From Allantophomopsis cytisporea (taxonomy: Eukaryota > Ascomycota > Leotiomycetes > Phacidiales > Phacidiaceae): a stretch of 64,000 bases of DNA. Position 1 is the first letter of the stretch, and each line of letters begins with the position of its first letter. The notes below the pieces were generated by a model that did not search any database, was not told the DNA's origin, and saw only the letters and a program-made list of their open reading frames with translations. The translations under genes and the position numbers were made by a program. This document shows positions 35,326-50,405 of the stretch, piece by piece. Where the stretch lies: NCBI GenBank assembly GCA_024752435.1, contig CP103023.1, positions 248,001 through 312,000 on the forward strand, in the 5' to 3' direction.

Positions 35326-36845
35326 TAGGATGAATGTTCATCTCATCCTAGTCATGTCCATAGAATCTGGTGACATAGCAAGTCTTGTGCTTAGAAGATG
35401 TGCATATTCAAAGTACGTACAGTCCAGTACGGTACACTGAGGTGAGTGAGGCAAGATTCGAGATGAGATAGATCCATACTATGACTTGGTAGCAAGTGAG
35501 AGAGCGAGCGGGGTGTTGAGGGGGGGATGGCGTTGGATTGCGGTACGTACTTAGGTTCCGGTGTGCATGTTCCGGGATATGCAGGCTGTGTGTGATAACC
35601 TCAACAACAAATGCATAAGATGCAACGACGATATACAGCATAGAAGAGGAATTCCGAGGGAGGAAAGATAAAGAAGAGATAGAGTACAGAGCAGACAGAA
35701 GATGAAGAACAAGCAATATGAGCCAAGGTTGAGATAATACTCATGGGCGGGATTCGATGTTTATCTCATGGTTTATCCCACTTACTCGAACGACAGTCGG
35801 AATCTTCTCTACTTTCTTCGGAGAGCGTCAAAAGGTACTCTGGTGTGGTGTGGTGCTCCGTGCTTGATCCATAAATCGCCATTGGACTTGACTTCAACTT
35901 CACAGCACAACATTGTAGCACGTGTGTAGCTGTTCAAGTATCTATGAATGCACATCCTTATTCATACATTCACTTTACTTCTTTTCTGAAAGACGCTTCT
36001 TTCTTATTTATATTTATATTTATACTTTTATTCTTATATCTCTTTTTCATTTCATTTTCTATTCCTTTATTTCCTTTTTTTGGTTTTGATTTTTGGATAC
36101 GATTTAAGCAAAGCTGATCAATACTGTACTCCTACCACCCCTCTCCTCGCTCTCATTGGCCCCTTCGCTCCACCCCGTACCATATTGCAATCATTCAAGG
36201 TACCTTACCTGACCCCAAGGTTTTTTGCCACGACACTTTGTTTACCTATTGTTGACTATCAACACCAGCAATTTGCCCTGCTTACGAATACTCTGACGAC
36301 CGCGATGCTGTGTAGAAGCGAGCAGAAGACATAGGAGACATGAAAGAATGAGGAGTAGGAGTAAGAGTCGGAGTCGGAGTAGCAGTCGGGGTACACGCAT
36401 GAGCATTCTACTCCGCAGAGACAAGAAAGATGCGCAGCCTTGGAGGGCCTAACTCGTACATAACATACATAACACAACACAACTCAGCTCAACCGCTCAG
36501 CCTACTTTCTGAGCCACTGAACGAACTCGTAATAATACATCATCAACAACCCAGCACATCTGAGCCCGATGAGTCCGCATCTTGTCTGCTTTGCTCTGCT
36601 TTCTGTATGTGTGCGTGGATGTGGATGTATGTGCATGCTTGCATGAGATCTCCTCATGTTGTAATTTGACGCGACTCGACTCGACTCGACTCTTCTCTTG
36701 ATGCTCCTTTGCTGTGTTACCTCTGACTTTATCTCTCTGCTCTTGTTTGCTTGCTGTTATGTGCTTGTTCTCCACGCCTCAGCCTGAATTCCCAACCTAA
36801 AAAGCAACGAAACTCTTTCAGAGCGGGGAGCTTGGCCCTTGATCC

Positions 36846-36897
36846 ATGGTCTATGGTCTATGGTCTATGGTCTATGGTCCTTGGTCCTTGGTCCTTG
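36846..36897 (+). repeat. 7-bp tandem repeat, two unit types
   Basis: Four units of ggtctat followed by three of ggtcctt, a higher-order structure in which one variant expanded after the other. Confidence 0.88.
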
Positions 36898-36936
36898 ATC
36901 CTCTCTTCTTTACCTGACCTTGCCTGTCTACCTACT

Positions 36937-36999
36937 TACCTACCTACCTACCTACCTACCTACCTACCTACCTACCTACCTACCTACCTACCTACCTAC
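36937..36999 (+). repeat. TACC tetranucleotide microsatellite
   Basis: About 16 uninterrupted units, followed at 37010-37030 by four ttgac pentamers and at 37060-37084 by further tacc units. Confidence 0.93.
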
Positions 37000-37187
37000 T
37001 TACTACTTACTTGACTTGACTTGACTTGACCTCACCTACCACCATATCTACCGACTTACCTATCTACTTACCTACCTACCTACCTTACAAACACATGTTG
37101 CGTCGTTAAACGTCGTAAGGCCAAAAAAAACCTTGACCTCGTCCCGGATCAACCCCAAAAACAGTTTGCACAATAATCCACCTACAG

Positions 37188-37190
37188 TAC

Positions 37191-37226
<36 letters not shown>

Positions 37227-37235
37227 CACCACCAC
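37188..37235 (+). repeat. TAC then CAC trinucleotide microsatellite
   Basis: About ten TAC units pass directly into about six CAC units, 420 bp upstream of the pkc1 ATG. Confidence 0.9.
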
Positions 37236-37655
37236 TTACACTTACACACTAAAACTACTCTCACACATTCACACCTCTCACACCACACTACTACTCTCCT
37301 ACCACTTTATTGCCCCCCCTCTCAATACCCATGCTCGACGGCGGCTTCTAGACCTGCAACCTCACAGATTTAAGCAGGGTGTGTCATAAATATACGCGCC
37401 TTAAATCTACCCTTCGCAAAAGTTCATGCGCTTGTAACTCAACCCTATCGCTCACAACTCTTCACGGTTGCGGCGTTGGCGGAATTGGCGGGCTGTAGCA
37501 TCGAAAGCAATCATCTTCCTCCTTCATCGCAAAGGGTTCATCGTACCCTCAACCAAAGAACCAGACAGAAAGAAAAGAAAGAAAAGAAAAAAACACAGAA
37601 ACATACCACCACCACCACTGCGATTGCTGGCCAACGCGCCCCATAGATCGCCACC

Positions 37656-41456
<3,801 letters not shown>

Positions 41457-42267
41457 GCGCCCGTTGATGCCTATACAAATGATACCACGTGATGTTGACG
41501 GCTGTAGAATGGATCACGACTTGGTCTGCTATGTTTTTTGTTTTGTTTTTTTGGGTCTAGTTTTGGTCCGCCTGTCTGGCCTGCCTGATTCGATTGATTG
41601 ATGGATGATGAATGCTCGCGATACAGCATTTGAAGGCATTCGCTTATACGAGAGAGAAAAGAGAAAGAGAGATTATGTATGGAATGATGGAGGAGGAGAA
41701 GGAGGGAAACCGGTCCAGGCTGGTTTGGCTGGTAGGAATGGTGACTTGGCGGGTTGACAGGTGGGACGTGGATGGGTTATGTAAGGTGGAATGATATATC
41801 AAGCACGATTCTACTTCCTCTTTTTTGCTTCGCGCTTCAGTTCGGCCATCGGTCCTCCCCCCCCTTTTTTTTTAGAAGCACAACTTGGGCCCTTCTGGCT
41901 TGGTTGGTTTTTCTGTCGTTTGTCCCGTCGTAATTCTTTCGACTACTACCACTACTATTACTACTATTACTATTACTATTCGTTGTCAAGCTTAATAGAT
42001 TCCCTGATTGCGCAGCTTTACAAACAGTCTTTGTTTTCATTACATTCATGGTTCTTTCTCGAGTGTTTTCGTGAGCTTGTTTTCGTGGCTATCTGCTAAT
42101 AGTACACTGTCCTTTTTTGGAGTCGAGATATCTCCTCGTTCATTTAATTCTTTTATACAATATGATACATAGATGTTTATGATGTCTTTATGCCCTTCAA
42201 TCCCATGCTCCACTATGCACAAATGCGACGCCATGCTTCTCTCGACACATTGTAATCTTACATGCCT
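41457..42267. other. 3' intergenic region between convergent genes
   Basis: Holds the pkc1 3' untranslated region and that of the facing gene. Includes a CTA/TTA trinucleotide tract at 41942-41980 and a C/T homopolymer block near 41858-41872. No gene seen. Confidence 0.5.
41942..41980 (+). repeat. CTA/TTA trinucleotide microsatellite
   Basis: Mixed ctaccactac and tattac units. Confidence 0.8.
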
Positions 42268-43725
42268 CTAATTCCGTCGCAGAAATAATGCCGTTGCTAC
42301 CAAGCCTACAAATGCTGCCCCCGTCGCTACTCCTTCTAATGCAATGATGGTCAGATCCGCCTGTCGCAGCGACACGCTGTGCTCGCTGAACATCGTCCGC
42401 CATGCCGCTTTCCACGACTCCAGGTCCCGCCAGTTGATTTGGAGGCCCGCCGGCAGGAATGCCGAGTGGCGCGCGCGCGCCTTCTCCTGTACTTCTAATA
42501 GTTCTTCTTGCAGAGTTTGTGGGATGGAAGTCGTATCCTCATCCGTGCTGGGCTCCGTGGCGTCGGCAATGCCTGCCACGACAGCCTCAACAGCAGGATC
42601 TTCCGGCGCAGTCGAAGAGACAGCATTGCTCTCCTCGAGTTCCTGGATGCCCGAAGCTACGATGCCGTCCAGAGCAGCCTCGGCCTCTGCAGTTGCCTCC
42701 CTGGCCTTCTCCTCCGATAAGCCAGCCTGCACCATCTTCTCCCTGACCAGCGCCTCCCGGACTTTCTCCTCGAAGCCCGCAACCAATCTCTTCCGTCTCC
42801 ACGGCTCAAAGCCGAACTGGAACACGAGGAAGAGCAGCACGTTGACCCCCATCAATCCCCACGTGCCCCACGTACTCATCCGCCGGATCTTGTCACTCCA
42901 GATCTGCTCCTCGTGGTACCGCGCCAATATACTGCTACTCAACTTGCTAGCCGCGCGCTCAGCCTCCCGCTCCGCATCCGCCAGCCGCGTAGCGCTCTCC
43001 TGCACGGCCTGCTCATTGCCGTGGTCCGAGCGATACAGCTCCGTGAAGCGCTCGAGGTCCGCCGGCGACCAGGTGTCCTTGCGGGCGAGCAGAGCCGTGA
43101 CCTCACGCTGCGACGACGCGCGGTCCGCGACGGTCGTTTTGTATGCTAGACGCGCCAGGCGCACCGCCTCCTGCGTCTCGGTCACGCGTGCCTCCAGCCC
43201 GATGATCTCGTTCTTCAGGGACTCGATCCCGCTGTACCCTGTCAGGTCGTTGATGCGCTGCGAGGCTACGAAGATGTTGGATTGTAGGTGGTCCATTAGG
43301 TGCGAGAAGCGCTTAGCTGCTGCAGAGCGCCGGCCCTCTGCTGAGGAGGGGAGCGTTTCCGGGTGTGCGGTTTCCGCTTCGGCGCTCTCAATGGCATCTT
43401 TTTGTTTCGTGGCTGCGTCTTCGGGCTCTTGAGGCGCCGGAGTTGCTTCTTTTTGCTCGGGCTCCGGCTCGGGTTTTGGTGCTGGAGGCGGCTTTGGGCG
43501 AAGATGTGCGGGGATCTCAACGAATGGTAGCCCGGAGTCATGGTCGAATGGTGAGCGGTTGTTGTTGTTGTTGTTGCGGTTGTCGCTATATGCTCGTCGC
43601 TGCGAGGTGCGGTAGCGGCATTGCAGGCATATTGGAGCTCTGCTTAATGGCTGGGCGTTACGGAGGATTGTACTGCTACTGGGGGCTAAGAGCGGCCTTG
43701 ACGCTATGCGCATCAATGGCTGCAT
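42268..43725 (-). CDS. She9/Mdm33-family mitochondrial inner membrane protein
   Basis: Single-exon gene, 485 residues from the ATG at 43725. The frame continues 47 codons upstream, but MQPLMRIASRPLLAP at this start is a good mitochondrial presequence. A Pro/Glu-rich spacer (75-125) and a poly-Asn run (50-56) follow. Then comes the family core: SHLMDHLQSNIFVASQRIND and a long coiled coil (about 140-280) with NDLTGYSGIESLKNEI and TWSPADLERFTELYRSDH. A membrane segment lies at 286-306 (WGTWGLMGVNVLLFLVFQFGF) and a second at the extreme C-terminus (about 458-482). Mdm33/She9 controls inner-membrane structure and fission in yeast. The gene is divergent from the phosphatase gene, with 579 bp between starts. 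Confidence 0.92.
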   Translation of the reverse strand: MQPLMRIASRPLLAPSSSTILRNAQPLSRAPICLQCRYRTSQRRAYSDNRNNNNNNRSPFDHDSGLPFVEIPAHLRPKPPPAPKPEPEPEQKEATPAPQEPEDAATKQKDAIESAEAETAHPETLPSSAEGRRSAAAKRFSHLMDHLQSNIFVASQRINDLTGYSGIESLKNEIIGLEARVTETQEAVRLARLAYKTTVADRASSQREVTALLARKDTWSPADLERFTELYRSDHGNEQAVQESATRLADAEREAERAASKLSSSILARYHEEQIWSDKIRRMSTWGTWGLMGVNVLLFLVFQFGFEPWRRKRLVAGFEEKVREALVREKMVQAGLSEEKAREATAEAEAALDGIVASGIQELEESNAVSSTAPEDPAVEAVVAGIADATEPSTDEDTTSIPQTLQEELLEVQEKARARHSAFLPAGLQINWRDLESWKAAWRTMFSEHSVSLRQADLTIIALEGVATGAAFVGLVATALFLRRN

Positions 43726-44304
43726 TGCCTGTGTATTCTCGACCTCACGATGTCGGATTGGCGTTGTGAGATCACCTTGGGTCAAGTGTCGAGGGGATTT
43801 ACAGGTGTCTTCTGATTCGGGTGTTCGTGGTTGAGGAAAAGTACCGCGATGACGAAGGGGGTTCACCGCCTTTGAGTAGCGGGGCTTGGCCTGCTTGGTT
43901 GCAGTGTTTCATGGGCCCCATGCGTTGTACTTCCGACTATCTACTCGACCACGGACTTTGCACATCTCTTCGACATCTGCACTCCTTGCCATAGACACCG
44001 TTGTCGCTCGTTCTCTTGGTTTTTTGTGACATTCCCAATTTTCTCCCTTGAATAGATTTATAGATTTCTTGTGAGTATTATCCTCAACCTTGTCTTTCAA
44101 TGGAACTGCCCTCCTACGACGTCATTGGCTCTGTTTTCAAGACTTTTATTTCGTGCGTAGCAAGTGTATGGATTTGCGCAACTCAAACACAACTTGCGCC
44201 TACGTTCACATACAATATAGGCTGTCGCGAATATTAAACACGAAGATTGGAATAAAAGCTGACTTTCAGTAATAGCAAGTTTCTTAATCAATACCTCATC
44301 CATC
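43726..44304. promoter_or_regulatory. divergent promoter region
   Basis: 579 bp between the She9-like and phosphatase start codons. No obvious additional gene. Shared regulation of the two is possible but not shown. Confidence 0.45.
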
Positions 44305-45155
44305 ATGGGTTCCGTAGACACAACTCTGCCCGCCATGAAGACGAACCCCAAGTTCATTTTCTTCACCGACTTCGACGGCACCATTACCCAAGCTGACAGC
44401 AATGATTTCATGACCGACACCATCGGATTCGGTCCAGAGAAGCGTGAGCTCGGCAACAGAGCTGTTCTTGATGGCAAGTCCGCCTTCAGAGACGAGTTCA
44501 GAAAGATGATGGACAGCATTTCCAAGCCCTTCGACCAATGCATCCAGTACCTCATTGAGAACATCACTCTCGATCCAGGCTTCAAGGACTTTTTCGCTTA
44601 CGCTAGAGAGAATAACATTCCTATTGTCGTCTTGTCCGGCGGTATGACCCCAATTATTAAGGCGTTACTCCGCCATTTGATTGGAAAGGAGGCAGAGGAA
44701 ATTCAGATCGTTTCCAACGAAGTCGCATCCAGAGATGGAAAAGATATCAACACCGAGGGTGGATGGCAGATTCAGTTCCACGATGACTCGTAAGTCGCCT
44801 ACCTTTCGAGACGCTGATTGTCCATGTACTAATATGCTGCAGTCACTTTGGACACGACAAATCCATTGAGATTAGAAAATATGCTTCTCTCCCAGCTGAG
44901 AAATCCCCAATCAGACTCTACGCCGGCGATGGAGTTTCGGACCTTTCAGCTGCCAGAGAATGCCACCTCTTGTTTTCCAAGCGCGGAAAGCATCTCACAA
45001 CCTACTGCGTGCGCGAGAAGGTGCCATTCGAGATCTTTGATGACTGGACGACCATCCATGCCACCGTTAAGAAATTGGTGGATGGTGAGTTGACTGTTGA
45101 GCAGGCTGCTGCTGAGGGCATTAAGAACTTTGAGTTGGGCGGCAACGAGGTATAG
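44305..45155 (+). CDS. HAD-superfamily phosphatase of the phosphoserine phosphatase-like group
   Basis: Two exons, 44305-44789 and 44843-45155 (53-bp intron), 265 residues. HAD motif I is FFTDFDGTITQAD, with the nucleophile and general acid aspartates. Motif II lies in IVVLSGGM, motif III probably at the Lys of DKSIEIRK, and motif IV is LYAGDGVSDLSAA. The helical cap between motifs I and II is of the C1 type found in phosphoserine phosphatase-like enzymes (HAD-IB). Fungal proteins of this kind are often labelled as diketo-methylthiopentyl-phosphate phosphatase of the methionine salvage pathway or as generic phosphoserine phosphatase-like proteins. The sequence alone does not settle the substrate. 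No targeting signal, so likely cytosolic. Confidence 0.88.
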
Positions 45156-45714
45156 ACTATAGACTTGATATCTTCATAGTGCATGATATAGATTTCGAAG
45201 GCTGTTAGATTTAGAGAATCAAGTGCTTTTCTGGTGTGCTATCCTCCTGAACATTCATCCGTACAATCTAAGCAGCATTTCCCCGTATTCTCTACGAAGT
45301 ATGGCCATAATGTGAAGAATGAATCAGACTCACAAGAATATAAGGTCGGGAGTAGTTGAATAAGAATGGAAGAGTCTCGAAAGAATTAAAGAGTTTGATG
45401 GACATTTCCTCTGTCAATCTAGAAATTAAAGTGCAGATGCAAATGCCGAGCCACAATCCTTCCCTCAGCCTTAATTGCACGTTGGGTCGTAATTCGATAA
45501 GGCAAACGCGAGGGTGCATGCGCTAAGATAAAGCTCCAGGCAGCTCAAAACGCATCATCAACCCGACCCCTCTCGCTGTCCAAAGTCAAACAGTGCATCA
45601 TCCAATATCCAACTATAAAAGGCACAGCTTCCATATCAGTCTATCGGCGTAATTATCAATCTTGACTTCTTGAAACATCAAGCCGAACTCCGAACTTCAC
45701 AGAAGAAATACAAC
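45156..45714. other. intergenic region
   Basis: 3' region of the phosphatase gene and promoter of the PI31 gene. No gene seen. Confidence 0.5.
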
Positions 45715-46917
45715 ATGGCAATCGACCCTCTGAGCCCTGACAGCATCCTGTCACATATGGCAGATGCTCTTCCGACTCATGCGAAAGGCGACAGCTCATC
45801 GGATATGAGCAGCTCCATTGAGGCTGTTGCACTGTTCTCCCACGCCTGTATGATTGCCGTCGGATTCAGACTCCGTGGGTATAGTGAAGAACAGCCAGGT
45901 ATGTTCAGCCCTTCGATACCATGATATCAACCTAACAGACTCCCAGAAGCAGAAATCCTCGCAATAAAACCACGATTGTCAAGCAGATGGAATGCCGGTT
46001 ACGGATCTCATGCTTTCATTTATTCTCACGAACAGTCCTCCATGAAATATGAACTTAAAGTCGATAAATTGGGCGGCAAGGCGGAAATTCGCGGCATTGG
46101 CTTAGGCGATGAGAAAATCACCCGACTGGAAATCACAGTGAAGGACTACATTTCGAATGCATCTTTGCCACTCCGCATCTCGAAGACATCAGAGGATGAG
46201 GAGGATCGAAGCGATTTGAAGTCCAAGCTTCAAAATGTCTTCATTTCTCCCTCGCGCATAGCCGACCTGGCATCGCTGTTCAAAATCACCATCGTCCAGA
46301 AGCTTGTGCCAGGTTTGCAGAAGGAAGGATATGAAGAGGCGCAGAATGTCGGTGCAGCTGAAGCGTCGAGAGTAAGAGAACAGAGGGAAGAGGATCATGC
46401 TAGACGTCAGCAACCTCAGCATGATCCCCTCCGGGACGCCAACCCTCCGCCAGCTCGTCCATATCCATTTGACGACCCCCTCGCAGCAGCTCCACGCCGA
46501 CCACTTCCGGATGGCGGTTTTGAACCTCCTGGCTTCGACGATGAGTATGACCTTAACCGACCAGCTCGCGGTATGGGACTCGGCGGAAGAGCACCCTTCA
46601 ACATCGGGCATGATGACCTCAATCCCCCTGGCCTGGGACCCAACGATCCGTTGAGAGGTTCTTTCGTTGGTGGTGGGTTGCCAAGACCAGGTGGCATGGG
46701 CGGTATGCATCCGACATTCGATGATCCTCTCTTTGCAGGTCAGGGACGGCAAGGCGGCTATAACCCAATGGCACCACCAGGCTCGCGTTATGATCCCGTC
46801 GGCCCTGGAGATGGTCCTCCTCAAGGTTCTCACGGCGCTTTCCCTGGCCGTCCAGGTGGCTCGAATGGAAGACCCCCGAATCCTTTCGGTGGCTTTGGCA
46901 GTAATGATTTTATCTGA
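45715..46917 (+). CDS. proteasome inhibitor PI31-like protein
   Basis: Two exons, 45715-45898 and 45947-46917 (48-bp intron), 384 residues. The N-terminal half is the alpha/beta FP domain that mediates dimerisation: SSIEAVALFSHACMIAVGFRL, then WNAGYGSHAFIYSHEQ and the beta strands up to about residue 190. The C-terminal half is a flexible Pro/Gly/Asp-rich tail with HPTFDDPLFAGQG and PPGSRYDPVGPGDGP. Those are the hallmark conserved tail segments of PI31 (yeast Fub1), which bind and block 20S proteasome active sites and assist proteasome transport or assembly. The start at 45715 was preferred to 45670 because conserved sequence begins there. Confidence 0.93.
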
Positions 46918-47648
46918 AGGAATGTTATGCCCTGTTTCCATATTATGATTTCTTGAAAGGGCGTTTGGGATTGATGAGAGATGATAAGACGACAGAATCG
47001 CTATGCGTGTACTACTAGGCCAATGGGGGGGGATATGGGCACAAAATGTGGTAGCATTTTAGGAAAACCTACATTCTCTCAGGAAAATATCACATATTGC
47101 AACATCATGTTGAAATTCCAAAGATCCCAACTATACAGTATTCTCACGGGGCACATACGGGTGACGCTAACAAAATGCAATGCGTATCAAGATGTGCGTA
47201 GATGTGGTACAACAACGATAATAAAAATCAACTTCTCTTTTGTCTCTGTGTACCCTTGTAGTAACTCTATAGGCTATGACATCAATCTTGATTTTCTAAT
47301 TGTTTTTTCTTTGTAGATGATACTCTTTAAAAGGTTGTATTTCTTTGTATTGCTTGTTTCCTCAACTCGAGTTAGTATTACAAAGAGGTGTATTTTTCTC
47401 GAGAACAAAGATTCAAACCACTTTGTTCTTTTGTTATTACTGTAGGTTATCTAAATAATAATATATCGAAATATATTCCCACCGAGTTGATTGACATGCT
47501 TTGACTTCCATCTCTTTCGCGTCAGCTCATTATCTCAATTTCTTTGCTCAGCTGCCCGTGAATCCTGCGTTTTTCATACCAGTTCATTATTTCTCAAGAG
47601 CTCTTTTATTGACTACTCAAGTATCTCGTGTGATGACTAAGGACAATA
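46918..47648. other. intergenic region
   Basis: AT-rich, no gene seen. Holds the PI31 3' region and the kinase promoter. Confidence 0.5.
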
Positions 47649-49939
47649 ATGGCTGGAAATGAGGCTGCAGTGTAGGCTTTGAACCAGATCAACCAACTGA
47701 AGTACCCATTGACTGACTGACCGCATTCTAGTTACGGAGCAGCTAAGTATTTTACCAGGTATAGAGATCCGCACAACTACTTTTTTGACAAGCGCGCATG
47801 GCTAGATGGAATGAAAAAGCGCTTTACGGTGTACCCGCCATCTCTCGGTGAGGATGTTGAGCCGGACTGGTGGGATGATCGCGCACCCAGGGCGAATACA
47901 CACAAACCGAGATTCCCGAATCAAAAGGCACCGTGGACAGATGACTTCCTCGGTGAGCGCCAGAAATGGGCTATGCGACCTGACGAATGGAGGGGTGTCC
48001 ATATCCTTGGCGGTGGTGGGCAAGGCGTCGTTGCACTGTTTGAACATAGATCTGGATTGAAGGTCGCAGTCAAGAGGAGTATAAGTCGACATAAACAGAG
48101 TCTGTTGATGGAGGCTAGAATGATGCGCGTCATTGGATCCGGAAATCCAGAGCCGCAGCATGTCGTTAAGCTTCATTTAGAACCCCCTGAGTTGAAAGGA
48201 CCATATGGTTATTACCCGGATATGAACTATTATTCAGGCAAAAGTTGGGAGGAGCTTCAGTTTCTTGGAGAAAAGGCTATAGATACTATTGTCATGGAGT
48301 GAGTATATGATATATTACCCTTTCTGTAGGCTTGATAGAGGTGTTAATGGTGTGGGAAGTCAATTTAAGCAATGTTACTGATATTTGGTCTACAGGCACT
48401 GCGAGAATCTGGACTTGCAAAGACGACTGGTGAGACAAAGAAGACTGTATGCGTTGGACATCTAACTGAACGACGCAGGTATGCTAATATATCCTATCTA
48501 GTGGCTGTGGAATCCTCGAGTCCCACGTATGGGCTATCTTCAAGTGCCTGATACAGGCCATTACTGTACTTGATCGTGGACATGAGGATCCTGTCAAAGA
48601 AAAACCAGACACCTGGAAATATCATCCAATTGTTCATTTTGACATCAAACCACACAACAGTTAGTCAAATTTATAATCTGGTAGCTCGTGCTTCTCTAAT
48701 AGCGGGTCAGTTTTTCTTGCTCAGAATGACGGCAAACACCCCCAATATGTACATAAGGTACGTTTGGCATAATCCTGGATGTCCGCGAAGGAAGGCTAAG
48801 TTTTATAGTTAGGAGATTTTGGATTAGCCACGGAAATGGACCCTAATATTATCGATGAGTCTTGGAAGCGGAGTCTTCGACGGGCGGGCACTCCGGGTTG
48901 GTTGGCACCTGTGAGTATCGTCTCGTTTTAAATGTTGTTGTTAAGCTACGTTTGTCCGTTTTTAGGAATCTATTAATATATATCAGGAACAATTTACACC
49001 GAAATGGGATCACTACGACTGGGAGAACACGGGCGTAGCTGGACGATATGGTACATCAACGTAAGGTTTCTCCCCCTTAGGTTCCAGCACCTTAAGGACT
49101 ATAAATCGAGTCACCGTGTTTCTCTCAGAACATGCGTACTTTCGATATGAATACTGATTCGACCTCTTCTTAGAAATGTATGGGCTATGGGAGCAATAAT
49201 GTATCAAATATGCACGCTCGGTGCGCCCCCAGTCCCAGTATCGTTTCGACCTAAGAAGAATCGACTCAGCTCCAGAATCCAAGGCAGGACTTTTGGCAGA
49301 GGCCTCAACAACACGCCATACAGCGATGAGCTAAAGGTCACAATATGGGAATGTCTCTACGAGAAGACTCGCATACGGCCGAGTCTGGAGGAGTTGATGG
49401 TGACCATTACAGATGGCTACAGCACGGCACTCGCGGCGGAGCAAGCTGGTAGAGGGACTGTCAATCTCAATGGACTCCCGTATGATGATGATGATCATCT
49501 AAGTAAAGAGTCGGAGGTTCCTGTTATTCCTGTGCCCTGGGGAGGGTACCAGCCCATAATACCACTCGAAAAAAAAGATCCGCCACCGATCATCATATTA
49601 GACAGTATTTTTCCCCCTCAGGAAGAGCCTGGTGGTGATCGGAAAAAGCCTGGCGATGATCAGAAAGAGCCTGGCGGTGATCATGAAGAATCTGGATTTA
49701 CGACAGCGACTTGGTTGCGTTCTTATAATCCGTCTCATGATATACCCTTGAACCAATGGGAGCCTCAAGAGCAAGAAGTTGGGGCTTTTGTATTGGTTGG
49801 ACAGCCTCAAGCTCTTGGTGATGAGGAGCCTAAGCATGCTGAGGATGACGAAGATCTGAATAAGAACAGGAAAAGAGGTCGTGAGGATGATGATAATCAT
49901 TATTGTGGACCAGAACTCAAAAGGAGAAGGGGAATATAG
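47649..49939 (+). CDS. eight-exon unusual protein kinase
   Basis: Exons 47649-47671, 47732-48298, 48396-48446, 48502-48659, 48711-48757, 48809-48910, 48966-49060 and 49174-49939 (introns 51-113 bp) sum to 603 codons, 602 residues. Every junction keeps a kinase motif in frame. The glycine loop is GGGGQGVVAL (about 101-110), the ATP lysine is in VAVKR (122), and the catalytic loop is HFDIKPHN, with HFD in place of HRD. DFGLAT, PGWLAPE and YGTSTNVWAMGAIM follow. The HFD form with Lys two residues after Asp occurs in many lineage-expanded fungal kinases and should still be catalytic. The C-terminal 150 residues are acidic and disordered, contain a threefold 7-residue repeat, and end with KRGREDDDNHYCGPELKRRR, a likely nuclear signal. 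Unlike its neighbours it is intron-rich. It faces the deaminase gene. Confidence 0.88.
49625..49687 (+). repeat. 21-bp coding tandem repeat in the kinase tail
   Basis: Three in-frame 21-bp units, each encoding EPGGDRK-like heptapeptides (PGGD, PGDD and PGGD cores). Confidence 0.88.
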
Positions 49940-50405
49940 ATCCAGAAATATCTGAACACTTGTGTGTCAATTGACAGATGTAATCATATAGTCATGGATG
50001 CACTTTAGCGATGTTTTTGGAAGAAGACCGAAAATTGGCCCTCAATCAATGACAATATTTCTGATTCAATTTTATTCAGATGGTTTGTAACCTGGACTCT
50101 TGGAATACTCATGATACATTACATTGTCAAAGTTGATCACTTGAAAACCCCTGCCAATTCATTCTCTCGAGTACCGATTCCACCTTCATAAAACTCAATT
50201 CAACCATGTCGTCCCTACCTGGAACGCTTTTAATTGATTCGCAGCATGGAATGATCCCATAAACTCCTGACCTCGTTGCAAGGTATTCACCAAGACCAGG
50301 CTTCGAATTTATGACCTCACGTTCCGTTCCACTGCTAATGAGACCGATTAGATGTGCATCTTAGAAAGAAACTGAAGAAATGTACTAAAAAGCTACGAAT
50401 ATGAC
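49940..50405. other. 3' intergenic region between convergent genes
   Basis: No gene seen. It separates the stops of the kinase and the deaminase-like gene. Confidence 0.5.

Larger units (their letters stand above)
32743..37655. other. 4.9-kb intergenic region dense in simple repeats
   Basis: No gene recognised. The left part holds the beta-galactosidase promoter. 33.5-34.2 kb is AT-rich and featureless. From about 34.3 kb to the pkc1 start there are homopolymer runs, purine- and pyrimidine-rich strand-asymmetric blocks and several tandem repeats (listed separately). Many short upstream ATGs precede pkc1, so its leader may be long or spliced. Confidence 0.5.

Noticed and set aside
36937..37235. 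Regular repeats resembling a CRISPR or telomere array
   Set aside because: Units are 3-7 bp without spacers and not a telomeric motif. They are ordinary microsatellites in a eukaryotic genome.
42344..43432. 362-codon open frame on the plus strand
   Set aside because: Antisense to the She9-like gene. Its Ser/Ala/Arg-rich translation is an artefact of GC-rich codons on the other strand.
46189..46941. 250-codon open frame on the minus strand
   Set aside because: Antisense to the PI31 gene, with no recognisable features.
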